32,338 bases of DNA, taken from contig OMXX01000039.1 in NCBI GenBank assembly GCA_900315105.1, forward strand, positions 1 through 32,338, given 5' to 3'. The DNA is from an uncultured Prevotellaceae bacterium (GTDB lineage: Bacteria > Bacteroidota > Bacteroidia > Bacteroidales > Bacteroidaceae). The notes beneath the pieces are model-generated. The model did no database searches. It saw nothing but the letters and a program-made list of their open reading frames with translations, and was not told the DNA's origin. A program made the position numbers and the translations under genes. Of the stretch, positions 1 to 7,442 are shown piece by piece (within the stretch, counting starts at the first letter, position 1; every line of letters begins with the position of its first letter).

Positions 1-105
1 GCCCAGTGGTACCACCCACTTCGTATCAAAAGCCTCTTGAATATATTTTTGCTCCATACCCGTCTCACTCATATGAGCCAAGCACAGATGAATCCTTTTC
101 TGCAT
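1..105 (-). CDS. DegT/DnrJ/EryC1/StrS aminotransferase, N-terminal fragment (runs off left edge)
   Basis: An open frame starts at an ATG at 105 and runs unbroken for 35 codons to the window edge. Its N-terminus contains LAHMSETG and then YIQEAFDTKWVVPLG, which matches the opening of PLP-dependent sugar aminotransferases that make UDP-4-amino-4,6-dideoxy sugars (PglE/WcfR type). The PLP lysine would lie outside the window. It follows the initiating sugar-phosphate transferase, as wcfR and wcfS adjoin in the B. fragilis PSA locus, so it may make the 4-amino sugar (AATGal-like) that the transferase uses. It is transcribed separately: a terminator lies upstream at 191-223 and a promoter at 125-156. 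The family call comes from the N-terminal signature only. Confidence 0.72.
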   Translation of the reverse strand, partial: MQKRIHLCLAHMSETGMEQKYIQEAFDTKWVVPLG

Positions 106-124
106 TCTATTCGTAATTTGGCTG

Positions 125-156
125 CAAAGGTACACCAAAAACCACAAACAACCAAA
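125..156 (-). promoter_or_regulatory. Bacteroidetes-type promoter for the left-edge aminotransferase
   Basis: On the minus strand a -7 box TACCTTTG lies at 132-125. A TTTG -33 box lies at 156-153, with 20 nt between them, matching the Bacteroides consensus TTTG-N19-21-TAnnTTTG. The start site would be near 118, giving a leader of only about 13 nt before the ATG at 105. It sits just after the operon terminator, so the aminotransferase appears to be an independent transcription unit. Confidence 0.7.
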
Positions 157-190
157 TATTTATTCAAATTTTTCTCTTTTCTCTATAAAA

Positions 191-223
191 ATTTAGTGCT
201 GAGGTCAAGCCCCAGCACTAAAT
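191..223 (-). terminator. Intrinsic terminator of the polysaccharide operon
   Basis: An 11-bp perfect inverted repeat (ATTTAGTGCTG at 191-201, pairing with 213-223) encloses an 11-nt loop. On the minus strand the stem runs straight into a T-run (ATTTTTATAG). It begins at the stop codon of the sugar-phosphate transferase gene, so it ends the long minus-strand transcript. Nothing else is apparent between it and the promoter at 125-156. Confidence 0.85.
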
Positions 224-897
224 CAAATTATCTCGTCAGCATACATCATCTTTCGCCCTAAGACCGTACAGACTATCATCTGAATATCCTTGGCGAAGGA
301 ATAATGTCGATAATAATAGCAGTTCAAACGGACTTTATCGGGGTAAATCACATGATCATTATACCAAATGGCCAGTTCTTGATCCGACATCGCAGAAATC
401 TGCGCTTTGGGAAGATATTTACTTTCAAGCATCAGATTTCGCACATTCGCCAGCATCTCATCCTCCAACCGATACTTCAGAGTAGCCGGCCCTGTGATAC
501 CAGGACGCAGCTTCAACACATCCCGATCATCCCCTTGCAACAGATCCGCATACCCAGGCACATCAGGTCGTGGCCCCACAAAACTCATATTACCAATCAG
601 CACATCCAAAAGTCCCGGCAGTTCATCTAGCTTATAATGACGCAACTTGGCACCAAGGGGCGTAATCCGGCGATCCCCAGCCACAGATACCGTCGAACCA
701 TCGTGCTTCACCGTCATCGTACGGAACTTATGACAGTCAAACAACTTGCCCCCCTTCCCCACGCGCTTCTGCACAAACAGCACAGGTCCGCCAGGCATCT
801 TCACCTTAATCAATATCGCCACAATCGCGAACACAGGCCATAACACCAGCAGACCGATCGCCGCCATCATCCTGTCAAACAACCACTTCTTAATCAT
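223..897 (-). CDS. Initiating undecaprenyl-phosphate sugar-1-phosphate transferase (WcfS/PglC/WcaJ-C type)
   Basis: This enzyme should transfer a sugar-1-phosphate from a UDP-sugar to undecaprenyl phosphate at the inner membrane, the first step of repeat-unit assembly. It has one N-terminal hydrophobic membrane helix (about residues 8-30). Family signatures follow in order: KFRTM, the catalytic Asp-Glu in KLDELPGLLDVL, GNMSFVGPRPDVP and RPGITGPA. At about 224 residues it is the short single-domain form. The ATG at 897 is preferred over an upstream start at 921 because the family begins at MIKKWLFDR. It overlaps the GNAT gene by 8 nt. As the last gene before the terminator, next to an aminotransferase, it resembles B. 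fragilis WcfS, which uses AATGal. The substrate is inferred. Confidence 0.93.
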   Translation of the reverse strand: MIKKWLFDRMMAAIGLLVLWPVFAIVAILIKVKMPGGPVLFVQKRVGKGGKLFDCHKFRTMTVKHDGSTVSVAGDRRITPLGAKLRHYKLDELPGLLDVLIGNMSFVGPRPDVPGYADLLQGDDRDVLKLRPGITGPATLKYRLEDEMLANVRNLMLESKYLPKAQISAMSDQELAIWYNDHVIYPDKVRLNCYYYRHYSFAKDIQMIVCTVLGRKMMYADEII

Positions 898-1477
898 GGA
901 TAATTTCCAGATACAACTCATTGTTAGGCATCTCCTTCACCACCTTCACATCACTGGCAGAGAGGGCAGAGCGATAAGACGCCACATTATCCTTGGACAC
1001 CGTTTCAAACAGACGAAGTCCGATGCCAAACCCGACCTCATTCAGCAGTTTGTTCATAGCAGTCCCCAAGCCCTTGCCGCGATAATCGATATCCACCATC
1101 CTGCCACGAAAGCCCTGTCCATGGAAGAAACAGCGATTAAAACAATACCCGACGATCTTCTCATTCGAGGGATCCATCAGCACATATGCCAGAAAAGCCC
1201 GATTCTTCTGTAACCGCTGGATGCTCCTCGCATCAAACGCATGCGGTCGGAAATAGGTAAAGGCCTCTTCAGGTTGATGCTCAAAGAAATCGACCATCTT
1301 CTCGGTCGGAACATCCTTCAAAGGCACCAATTCATACCCCTCAGGAACCTCACTAAAGCAGAAAGCCCGCAATCTCCGCCCATACCTCATCGAGAACAAC
1401 CAAGCATTCAACTTCTCAATGAGATTCCACAGCCAACCCAGTTTATCTCTTACTATGTGTGCAATCTGATACAACAT
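890..1477 (-). CDS. GNAT-family N-acetyltransferase
   Basis: The C-terminal half carries a GNAT acetyl-CoA binding segment, VDIDYRGKGLGTAMNKLL, with the R-G-K-G-L-G loop. Downstream residues (SKDNVASYRSAL) match the GNAT motif in which an Asn is followed by a substrate- or CoA-contacting Tyr/Ser. It sits directly before the initiating transferase, so it may acetylate a polysaccharide sugar or an amino-sugar nucleotide; the substrate is unknown. The start is uncertain. The frame opens at a GTG at 1507, but that region is the out-of-frame scar of a vanZ gene, so the ATG at 1477 is chosen. The original 5' end may have been altered when the cassette joined here. The first 30 residues are hydrophobic/amphipathic and not part of the GNAT fold. 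Confidence 0.78.
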   Translation of the reverse strand: MLYQIAHIVRDKLGWLWNLIEKLNAWLFSMRYGRRLRAFCFSEVPEGYELVPLKDVPTEKMVDFFEHQPEEAFTYFRPHAFDARSIQRLQKNRAFLAYVLMDPSNEKIVGYCFNRCFFHGQGFRGRMVDIDYRGKGLGTAMNKLLNEVGFGIGLRLFETVSKDNVASYRSALSASDVKVVKEMPNNELYLEIIHD

Positions 1478-1483
1478 ACGCGC

Positions 1484-1541
1484 CACAAACCATATCCAAT
1501 CAAACACCCTAAAACATTGTGAATGACATCATCCGTCTCAC
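1484..1541 (-). pseudogene. 3' scar of a second vanZ-family gene
   Basis: Minus-strand translation in a frame different from the GNAT gene reads FCETDDVIHNVLGC then LIGYGL. The intact VanZ protein encoded at 5276-5803 reads FCETDDVIHNVLGC then MIGYGL near its C-terminus. The nucleotide match to 5304-5365 is nearly identical over about 60 bases, with about six differences and one 1-base deletion. It stops abruptly on both sides. This is a leftover end of a vanZ homologue, lying between the GT-C gene and the GNAT gene, and it marks a recombination joint. Confidence 0.82.
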
Positions 1542-1556
1542 AAAAATAAGCAATCA

Positions 1557-3041
1557 TCAGTTTTTTCGTACATAAAGTTTCCCGATTTCATTGCAATACA
1601 TTTGGCAATAATTACTCCTCACAAAATTGTAAATAAAAACATCTTTTGATTGCGAACTTATCAAAATATACTTGGGTTTTTTCTCTTCAAAAGCATGATA
1701 AATCATTGGCCGTATCTTTCTTGAAAATTTGGGATACCACTCTTGTAATACAAAAAATCGGCAAGGAGGAGTTATCATATTGTGAAGATATATAGAAGAA
1801 CTGCCCTGCCATACTACCAAGTCATCTCTCTCTGCTTCTGGAATATGATTAATAATATCTCCGCCCCCCTCTAATTCGTTTTCTACATTATAATCAACAT
1901 TTACAGACTGGAACATCTGGTATCCACCGTTTAATACCAACAAGGTACAAAAAAACACCCCTAGAGTTATCAGAGACGATGACACTATCTTATTATTATC
2001 TCTATAAACTGATACCATTCTTTTGAATTCAAGCATAAGTATAGCGAAATATGGAACTGCAATATATGCATAATGACCATACATAAATGTATTCAGAAAA
2101 TAGAACATTGTTAGACCACCGATAATAGACCAAATCAGATGAAATTTGATCTTTTGCTTATCTATGAAGCATAATATCGATGAGACAAGGAATAAGCCAT
2201 AAGTCCCAATATAAGCAAGAATTTGGGAAATAAGAACATATGGAGTCAAAAAAGGTGTTAGAAGGGTTGGTTGCGTATTACCCAGATATTCAATATTGTA
2301 AAGAATAGAAGCAAAAATCATCTCATATAACCCATCGTGAACGTAAAAGTATATCCAAAATGGCAAAGCCAGAACCAGGAAACCTGCAAGAAATGAAATC
2401 CCATTCAATATAATAGCATGCCATCTTCTCTTAAAGCATAATATAACAAATATAATAGCCACAGCTATGCAAATACCGACAGCATTTGTCAGCCTTGTTA
2501 ACATACTTATCGACAGAATTAAACCATAGGAAAATGACCAAACAACTGGATGATCTACAACGCCCTTTTCTGCATATTTCTCTGCCCAATCCCAGATACG
2601 TGTAAAAGCATAAATTAATAAAGGAAGAACGTACAATTCTATATTATTACCACCTTCTAACAATTGAGACATATGAGCAGCCGTTATGAGTAGTAAGAAC
2701 AACGAAATTTTCACAGAGCATTTCCTTCTAAACAACACATATAGCAAGAAAAAAACAAATAGATAATGTAATATCTCTATCAAATACAGTCCTACTTTAT
2801 TTCCTGTAAACCAGTAACCTGCGGCATTGATAAAATACAGATATGGTCCTTTTTGATCCCACAAATCAACGTAAGGTATTTTCCCCTCAGTCCAACCTTT
2901 TCCAATTATCTGATAAATAGTAGAATCTACTGGATACCAATGACTATAGAACGGACTGGTTGATGAAAGAAACGTAACAAACAAAATAGCCATTAATATA
3001 ATAATGGCATATGCATATTTTGAAGATATCGCTTGCTTCAT
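1557..3041 (-). CDS. GT-C family polyprenyl-phosphate-sugar-dependent glycosyltransferase (GtrC-like role)
   Basis: A 494-residue polytopic membrane protein with many hydrophobic segments. The first extracytoplasmic loop contains YPVDSTIYQIIGKGW and then PYVDLWDQKGPYLYF (Asp39, Asp59, Asp62). This is the acidic-loop signature of GT39/ArnT/PMT-like GT-C enzymes, which take a sugar from a polyprenyl-phosphate carrier outside the membrane. It follows a GtrB-like synthase with a 1-nt gap and a GtrA-like protein, so it probably completes a three-component side-branch glycosylation module. GtrC proteins vary widely in sequence, so the role comes from context and the GT-C loop. The acceptor and sugar are unknown. 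Confidence 0.82.
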   Translation of the reverse strand: MKQAISSKYAYAIIILMAILFVTFLSSTSPFYSHWYPVDSTIYQIIGKGWTEGKIPYVDLWDQKGPYLYFINAAGYWFTGNKVGLYLIEILHYLFVFFLLYVLFRRKCSVKISLFLLLITAAHMSQLLEGGNNIELYVLPLLIYAFTRIWDWAEKYAEKGVVDHPVVWSFSYGLILSISMLTRLTNAVGICIAVAIIFVILCFKRRWHAIILNGISFLAGFLVLALPFWIYFYVHDGLYEMIFASILYNIEYLGNTQPTLLTPFLTPYVLISQILAYIGTYGLFLVSSILCFIDKQKIKFHLIWSIIGGLTMFYFLNTFMYGHYAYIAVPYFAILMLEFKRMVSVYRDNNKIVSSSLITLGVFFCTLLVLNGGYQMFQSVNVDYNVENELEGGGDIINHIPEAERDDLVVWQGSSSIYLHNMITPPCRFFVLQEWYPKFSRKIRPMIYHAFEEKKPKYILISSQSKDVFIYNFVRSNYCQMYCNEIGKLYVRKN

Positions 3042-3042
3042 A

Positions 3043-3756
3043 TTATAATTTACGACTTAATCTGTTGAGTTCTAACAATGCTAACAAGCCTATCTTCAAG
3101 ATTCGCCTCATATTAATATAATTTTTCCCACCTCGTCGAGGGGCAAATGAAATATTGTACCATCCTATTTTATAATTCCATTTTTTTGCAATAGCAGATA
3201 TGGCAACATTACAAAGAAAGAAATCTTTAGGAATAACCGCTAACACTTTATGCAATTTATTTGCTTTCATGAGTCGAAATGGTGTATTTGCATCCTTTAT
3301 CCATTCGTGGAATATCAACCAAACAATTAAACGCAATGTTTTTGCAACAAATATACGACTGCCTCCATCTTGCCTCTCAACACGATTACCTATTTGAATA
3401 TCATATTCATTACGATGATCCCACATCTGCCAGAACTCTTCTGGATTTGTCTGCCCATCACTATCTGTCTGAAACACATAATCTGCACTATTTTCTATAG
3501 CATAGCGATAAAGATAAAGAACTGTTGCGCCATGACCAGAATTGGGCTTGTCCAATGGCTCGAGAAGTGGATATTTCCCCTTGAGTCCCTTCATGATGGC
3601 AAAAGTATTGTCTTTACTTCCATCATTTGCTATTATTAGTTTAGGATCTACCCCCCCCAGTGACAACTTTTCCACTATCGGATACCACTGTTGGATTGTC
3701 TCCTCAATATTATCGGCCTCATTATAGGCTGGCATCACAATAAAAATTTTACTCAT
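3043..3756 (-). CDS. gtrB: GtrB/DPM1-like polyprenyl-phosphate glycosyltransferase (GT2)
   Basis: A GT2 enzyme of 237 residues that should load a sugar from a nucleotide donor onto undecaprenyl phosphate on the cytoplasmic face. It opens with MPAYNEADNIEETI, has NDGSKDN near residue 45 and the metal-binding TDSDGQ near 98-100, like dolichyl-phosphate mannose synthase and GtrB. No strong C-terminal membrane pair is seen. It overlaps the GtrA gene by 8 nt and is 1 nt from the GT-C gene. A G8 tract (3651-3658 on the plus strand) encodes Leu33-Gly34-Gly35 and is in frame here. One base gained or lost would end the protein early, so this gene may be phase-variable. Confidence 0.88.
   Translation of the reverse strand: MSKIFIVMPAYNEADNIEETIQQWYPIVEKLSLGGVDPKLIIANDGSKDNTFAIMKGLKGKYPLLEPLDKPNSGHGATVLYLYRYAIENSADYVFQTDSDGQTNPEEFWQMWDHRNEYDIQIGNRVERQDGGSRIFVAKTLRLIVWLIFHEWIKDANTPFRLMKANKLHKVLAVIPKDFFLCNVAISAIAKKWNYKIGWYNISFAPRRGGKNYINMRRILKIGLLALLELNRLSRKL
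3651..3658 (-). repeat. G8 homopolymer tract in gtrB (in frame, ON)
   Basis: Eight G residues on the coding strand, within codons 33-36 (Leu-Gly-Gly-Val). A tract this long is unusual in such AT-rich DNA. It has the same base and length as the tracts in the GtrII-like gene, and is one base shorter than the G9 tracts that disrupt two acyltransferases. It probably acts as a slippage site. Confidence 0.75.
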
Positions 3757-4162
3757 TATTTGTGGGTTTAAAAGTTAAGTACTTGTTAACAAGGAATTGG
3801 AAGAACACTACCAGTAAAATAGACAATAGCTTCGATGTAAGTTTATCCATTCCCAAGTTATCAATGCATAAATAAAGAATCAGATTACTCATTACCAAAC
3901 CACATAATCCAACAGTAAGAAAAATGGAGAATCTACGTTTTGTATGATCCTTGACTTTGAAATTGTAGTTACGATTCAGATAAAAACTAGTAGAGATTCC
4001 TGCTACCACACTGATACAATTGGCCACAAGATATTGAAGCCCTACAAGTTGAACAAGTAAGGTGTAAATCAGAAAGTCTAATCCTGATGAAAAAGAGCCG
4101 ATGATCCCATAAAGAACCAGATGGTGAAATTTCTTATATAAAGTCTTAACAATCTGCATCAT
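3749..4162 (-). CDS. gtrA: GtrA-family membrane protein (putative polyprenyl-phosphate-sugar flippase)
   Basis: A 137-residue protein with four hydrophobic segments, the size and topology of the GtrA family. Family-typical features include YGIIGSFSSGLDFLIYTLL in the first segment, an SFYLNRNYNFK loop and the C-terminal VNKYLTFK. GtrA proteins are thought to flip the undecaprenyl-phosphate sugar made by GtrB to the outer face. The start ATG overlaps the stop of glf by 1 nt, and the 3' end overlaps gtrB by 8 nt, giving the order gtrA-gtrB-GT-C of classic gtr clusters. Confidence 0.88.
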   Translation of the reverse strand: MMQIVKTLYKKFHHLVLYGIIGSFSSGLDFLIYTLLVQLVGLQYLVANCISVVAGISTSFYLNRNYNFKVKDHTKRRFSIFLTVGLCGLVMSNLILYLCIDNLGMDKLTSKLLSILLVVFFQFLVNKYLTFKPTNNE

Positions 4163-5283
4163 TACATTTCCATATTTAATACCTTCTCCACGATGGGGGC
4201 CATATCGTAATACTTATACTCAGCCAAGCGGCCACCAAATATCGCGTTTTTCTCTTGGGCGGCTAATTCACGATATTGATCCGCTAATGCATTATTGCTT
4301 TCGTCATTAACGGTATAATAAGGCTCCATACCTTCTTTATACTCTGTAGAATATTCCCTGCTTATAACTGTCTTAGGGCAGGCATATACCTCATCACCAA
4401 ACATCTCAAAGTGCTTATGTTCAATGATTCGAGTATAAGGAATCTCTGCTTCCGTATAGTTCATTACGGCATTACCCTGATAGTTTGGAGTGTCCAATAT
4501 CTCTTCTTCAAAAGATACGGTGCGCCACTCCAGTTTGCCTAAGCAATAGTCAAAGTATTCGTCAATCGGACCAGTATAGACAATCTTATCAGCAATACCT
4601 TCCCAATACGCTCGATTCTCAAAGAAATCCGTATCAACTTTTGTTTCTACACCTTCAAGAAGACCGTTTATTAACTTGTTGTACCCTCCAACAGGTATGC
4701 CCTGATACTTATCATTGAAATAGTTATTATCATGAACGAAACGGACAGGCAAGCGTTTGATGATAAATGCGGGAAGCTCTGTACATTTTCTCCCCCATTG
4801 CTTTTCTGTATAGCCCTTGATTAAAGCCTCATAGATATCTTTTCCTATGAGCGTCAAAGCCTGTTCTTCCAGATTCCTTGGTTCGGAAACACCAGCAGCC
4901 CTCATTGCTGCAACAGCATCAGCCTTCTGTTCTTCTATTTTGGCCTTGGCTTCCTCTGGTGTGAGTACACCCCACATCTGATAAAAAGTGTTCATATTAA
5001 AAGGCAAATTGTATTGTTTGCCTTTATAGTTTACAATAGGAGAATTGGTATAGCGGTTGAATTCAACGATTGAATTCACAAAGTCCCAAACCTTTTTATT
5101 ATTGGTATGGAAGATATGAGCGCCATACTTATGGACGTTGATACCCTCAATGTTCTCACAATAAACATTTCCACCCAGATGAGGACGTTTATCTATGACA
5201 AAGCATCTTTTACCCAGCTGCTTAGCACGGTAGGCAAAAGTGGATCCAAACAAACCAGATCCAACAATGAGATAATCAAACAC
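4162..5283 (-). CDS. glf: UDP-galactopyranose mutase
   Basis: This flavoenzyme interconverts UDP-galactopyranose and UDP-galactofuranose, so the polymer may contain galactofuranose. The 373 residues match the family's usual length. The N-terminal FAD Rossmann motif is IVGSGLFGS (residues 6-14), followed by RPHLGGNVY and HKYGAHIFHT. Later come KGYTEKQWGRKCTELP and, near the C-terminus, FGGRLAEYKYYDM, all diagnostic of Glf. The start is a GTG at 5283 that overlaps the VanZ stop by 8 nt; no in-frame ATG sits in a better place. The 3' end overlaps gtrA by 1 nt. Confidence 0.97.
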   Translation of the reverse strand: MFDYLIVGSGLFGSTFAYRAKQLGKRCFVIDKRPHLGGNVYCENIEGINVHKYGAHIFHTNNKKVWDFVNSIVEFNRYTNSPIVNYKGKQYNLPFNMNTFYQMWGVLTPEEAKAKIEEQKADAVAAMRAAGVSEPRNLEEQALTLIGKDIYEALIKGYTEKQWGRKCTELPAFIIKRLPVRFVHDNNYFNDKYQGIPVGGYNKLINGLLEGVETKVDTDFFENRAYWEGIADKIVYTGPIDEYFDYCLGKLEWRTVSFEEEILDTPNYQGNAVMNYTEAEIPYTRIIEHKHFEMFGDEVYACPKTVISREYSTEYKEGMEPYYTVNDESNNALADQYRELAAQEKNAIFGGRLAEYKYYDMAPIVEKVLNMEM

Positions 5284-5803
5284 AATTTTTTTTTATTAAT
5301 TTCACAAGCCCGTATCCAATCATACACCCTAACACATTGTGAATAACATCATCGGTCTCACAAAAGCCTTTCTTAAAGAAAAACTGAAGCAATTCGATAA
5401 ATACCGAGAGTCCTCCACCAAGACACAAAACTTTCTTGAAGGTTATCCCTCGCAGCCCGCAGCCTGCCAAGAAGCCAATAGGCACAAACAGGAGCACATT
5501 CAGGATGTTCTCTCCAAACATCTCCATAAAATAACTATGCTCCCCATAGTCCCAATAACTCCAGAATGGCATCAGATTATAGCCCCTCTCCGCACTAGTC
5601 TCCCGAAAGAAAACAATCGCACACAGCACAAGAAGCATCCATTCGGCCAATAAGAGCATAGCCCCATATCGCAACCCTCGCCAGAATCCTTTCCTCCACA
5701 TCAGCACCAACAATCCCACAACAAATAGCCCCAGAAGTCCCCAAAGAATACTAACAGGAATGCCCGAGACCACATTATTTGCATAGAATTGTATTTCTAC
5801 CAT
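5276..5803 (-). CDS. VanZ-family membrane protein
   Basis: About 175 residues with four or five hydrophobic segments and the VanZ-family pattern: NLMPFWSY, then ENILNVLLFVPIGFLAG, then a helix ending near IELLQFFF, and the C-terminal DDVIHNVLGCMIGYGL. The biochemical role of VanZ-like proteins in surface polysaccharide loci is not established. The ATG at 5803 is chosen because the upstream GTG at 5824 lies inside the GtrII-like gene and has no better support. The final codons cross an A9 tract (5286-5294), where slippage would change only the last few residues. A near-identical piece of the 3' end recurs as a scar at 1484-1541. Confidence 0.85.
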   Translation of the reverse strand: MVEIQFYANNVVSGIPVSILWGLLGLFVVGLLVLMWRKGFWRGLRYGAMLLLAEWMLLVLCAIVFFRETSAERGYNLMPFWSYWDYGEHSYFMEMFGENILNVLLFVPIGFLAGCGLRGITFKKVLCLGGGLSVFIELLQFFFKKGFCETDDVIHNVLGCMIGYGLVKLIKKNCV

Positions 5804-5810
5804 AAAAATA

Positions 5811-7442
5811 TCAATATAAATCACCTCCCAAATTCACAATCAAATAATCACCATGATCATATATCTGGTAAGGGGAAATTTTCATTTCCCTAGCGATTAT
5901 AGTTGCTTCTTTCTGTTTTATTTGGTATTCTTCATATTTCAAAGGATCTGATAAGAGATTATCAGGAATACCCTCTATATCATAGCCGCAATAGCTAAAT
6001 AGTTGATGAAGATTATGCCATTGTATAGTCATACTATTTACATTTGTACCAACATATTTAAAAGGGCGTTTTAGTTGTGTACAACTTCTTTGATAATTCA
6101 TAAAAGGTTGATCAAACTGCATCATGAAATTATCATATACTCTATAAAAGAGACGGCCATTCCAAGTAGATTCATCCACAGAAACTTGTCTGCTAATCCA
6201 GTCGCTTACTTTATATGGACTTACGAACACCACAGGTTTCTTTTCAAACTCTGATACTAAACGGTATCCTATCTGACGGATAACGGCCAATTCGTTATCT
6301 GAACGCAGATTATTCAACCCCAAAAGTCTATTCATATAAACGGCTTGATGCCAGCATATGCCAAACAAAGCAACATAAAGACATCTTCGCCATATAGTAG
6401 ACGATATAGAAATAATAGTAAGATAAAAAGAGAATGCAACAAATAATGTAAATACTTGCGAAGTCCTATATGGCTGATCATAACCTTGTATGATAGACTG
6501 GACAAAAAGAGAAACGAGAATCGCCCCCCCCAGAAGTACACATGTCATCCGATTTCCTTTTTTGAACAAGATACAAACCGTAAATAAAATAAGCGAAAGT
6601 AAGAAAATAGTAATAGGAAGATACACCAATCCCATAATACCATAATCAAATATGATAAATCCAATCATATTCTTCAGGACATACACGAAACTTTCCCTAA
6701 TCCACGTGGTACCCGTTGCTCCCCCCCCATGATACTCCAGATTAAAAATAGAGTTAATGCAGAAAGACACTGCGAACCTGATAATAAAAGCAATCAGAAG
6801 AGGGATCAAATACGAAATGATTTGTTTTGCCCAAGTCTTTATCGTTAATGTATAATCCTTGCATATCCATTGTTCATAGAAGATGACAACACAGACCAAT
6901 GTAATATAATAGAAAATGGCCGACTCATAGCTTGACATGGGTATAATTAGCAATGCTGAGGCATAAGCTAATTTCTTTCTGACAGACAAATCACTCTTTA
7001 TTACAATAGCAGCATGTGTAACCAAACAAAGATTTCCTGCCACCATATAATCAGCACCTGTATATTCCCATATTTCATTGATTAACGGGTATGTGACAAA
7101 TGCTGATGCCGTAATTGTAAAAGCGAGTATATTTTTGAATTTATCAACCGAAAAGAATAAATAACATAATAAAATGGAGGCAATGACGTATAAAACAAGG
7201 GCTAGGAAACGATCTGTAAACGGACTCGAATAAAATAAGCCTGTTAATCTAATCCATACAATCATTCCCCATCTTCCCGATAACATATAGTTTTTGTAAT
7301 AATCCCACATTAGATCATCTACACCTACCGTTTTATTGTAGATAGAAAAACTATACCCAACTAATGCAAAGAAAAGCAACGGGACCCAGAAACGTTTCTT
7401 GTTTATTATATCACTATAGAAAGTTTTTATAGAGTCTGTCAT
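5811..7442 (-). CDS. GtrII-like membrane glucosyltransferase
   Basis: A 543-residue polytopic membrane protein matching the glucosyltransferase GtrII family seen in O-antigen modification. Visible family features are VGVDDLMWDYYKNYMLSGRWG-type residues (Asp42, Asp43, Arg57-Trp58-Gly59) in the first outer loop, a hydrophobic core of about ten segments, and a long soluble C-terminal part (about residues 385-543). It probably adds a side-branch sugar from an undecaprenyl-phosphate donor. It overlaps wzx by 4 nt. Two G8 tracts lie in the reading frame: one at Gly239-Gly241 and one at Leu304-Ala307. Both are in frame here, but either could switch the gene off by slippage. Confidence 0.83.
   Translation of the reverse strand: MTDSIKTFYSDIINKKRFWVPLLFFALVGYSFSIYNKTVGVDDLMWDYYKNYMLSGRWGMIVWIRLTGLFYSSPFTDRFLALVLYVIASILLCYLFFSVDKFKNILAFTITASAFVTYPLINEIWEYTGADYMVAGNLCLVTHAAIVIKSDLSVRKKLAYASALLIIPMSSYESAIFYYITLVCVVIFYEQWICKDYTLTIKTWAKQIISYLIPLLIAFIIRFAVSFCINSIFNLEYHGGGATGTTWIRESFVYVLKNMIGFIIFDYGIMGLVYLPITIFLLSLILFTVCILFKKGNRMTCVLLGGAILVSLFVQSIIQGYDQPYRTSQVFTLFVAFSFYLTIISISSTIWRRCLYVALFGICWHQAVYMNRLLGLNNLRSDNELAVIRQIGYRLVSEFEKKPVVFVSPYKVSDWISRQVSVDESTWNGRLFYRVYDNFMMQFDQPFMNYQRSCTQLKRPFKYVGTNVNSMTIQWHNLHQLFSYCGYDIEGIPDNLLSDPLKYEEYQIKQKEATIIAREMKISPYQIYDHGDYLIVNLGGDLY
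6524..6531 (-). repeat. G8 homopolymer tract in the GtrII-like gene, codons 304-307 (ON)
   Basis: Eight G residues on the coding strand encode Leu-Gly-Gly-Ala. The frame is intact at this length. It is the second G8 tract in the same gene, about 190 bases after the first, and matches the tract in gtrB. Confidence 0.75.
6721..6728 (-). repeat. G8 homopolymer tract in the GtrII-like gene, codons 239-241 (ON)
   Basis: Eight G residues followed by an A encode three glycines (His-Gly-Gly-Gly-Ala). The frame is intact at eight. A run of GGG codons in an AT-rich gene suggests maintained slippage potential rather than codon preference. Confidence 0.75.

Noticed and set aside
746..1213. A 155-codon open frame on the plus strand
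   Set aside because: It overlaps the sugar-phosphate transferase and GNAT genes on the other strand; its composition is His/Ile-rich and without motifs.
5286..5294. A9 tract at the end of vanZ as a phase-variation site
   Set aside because: Slippage would change only the last few codons of VanZ (and perhaps coupling to glf), and A-runs are common in AT-rich DNA, so evidence for a switch is weak.
6332..6541. A 69-codon minus-strand frame starting near the G8 tract
   Set aside because: It is the alternate frame of the GtrII-like gene; it would matter only as the product of a slipped tract and is not a separate gene.
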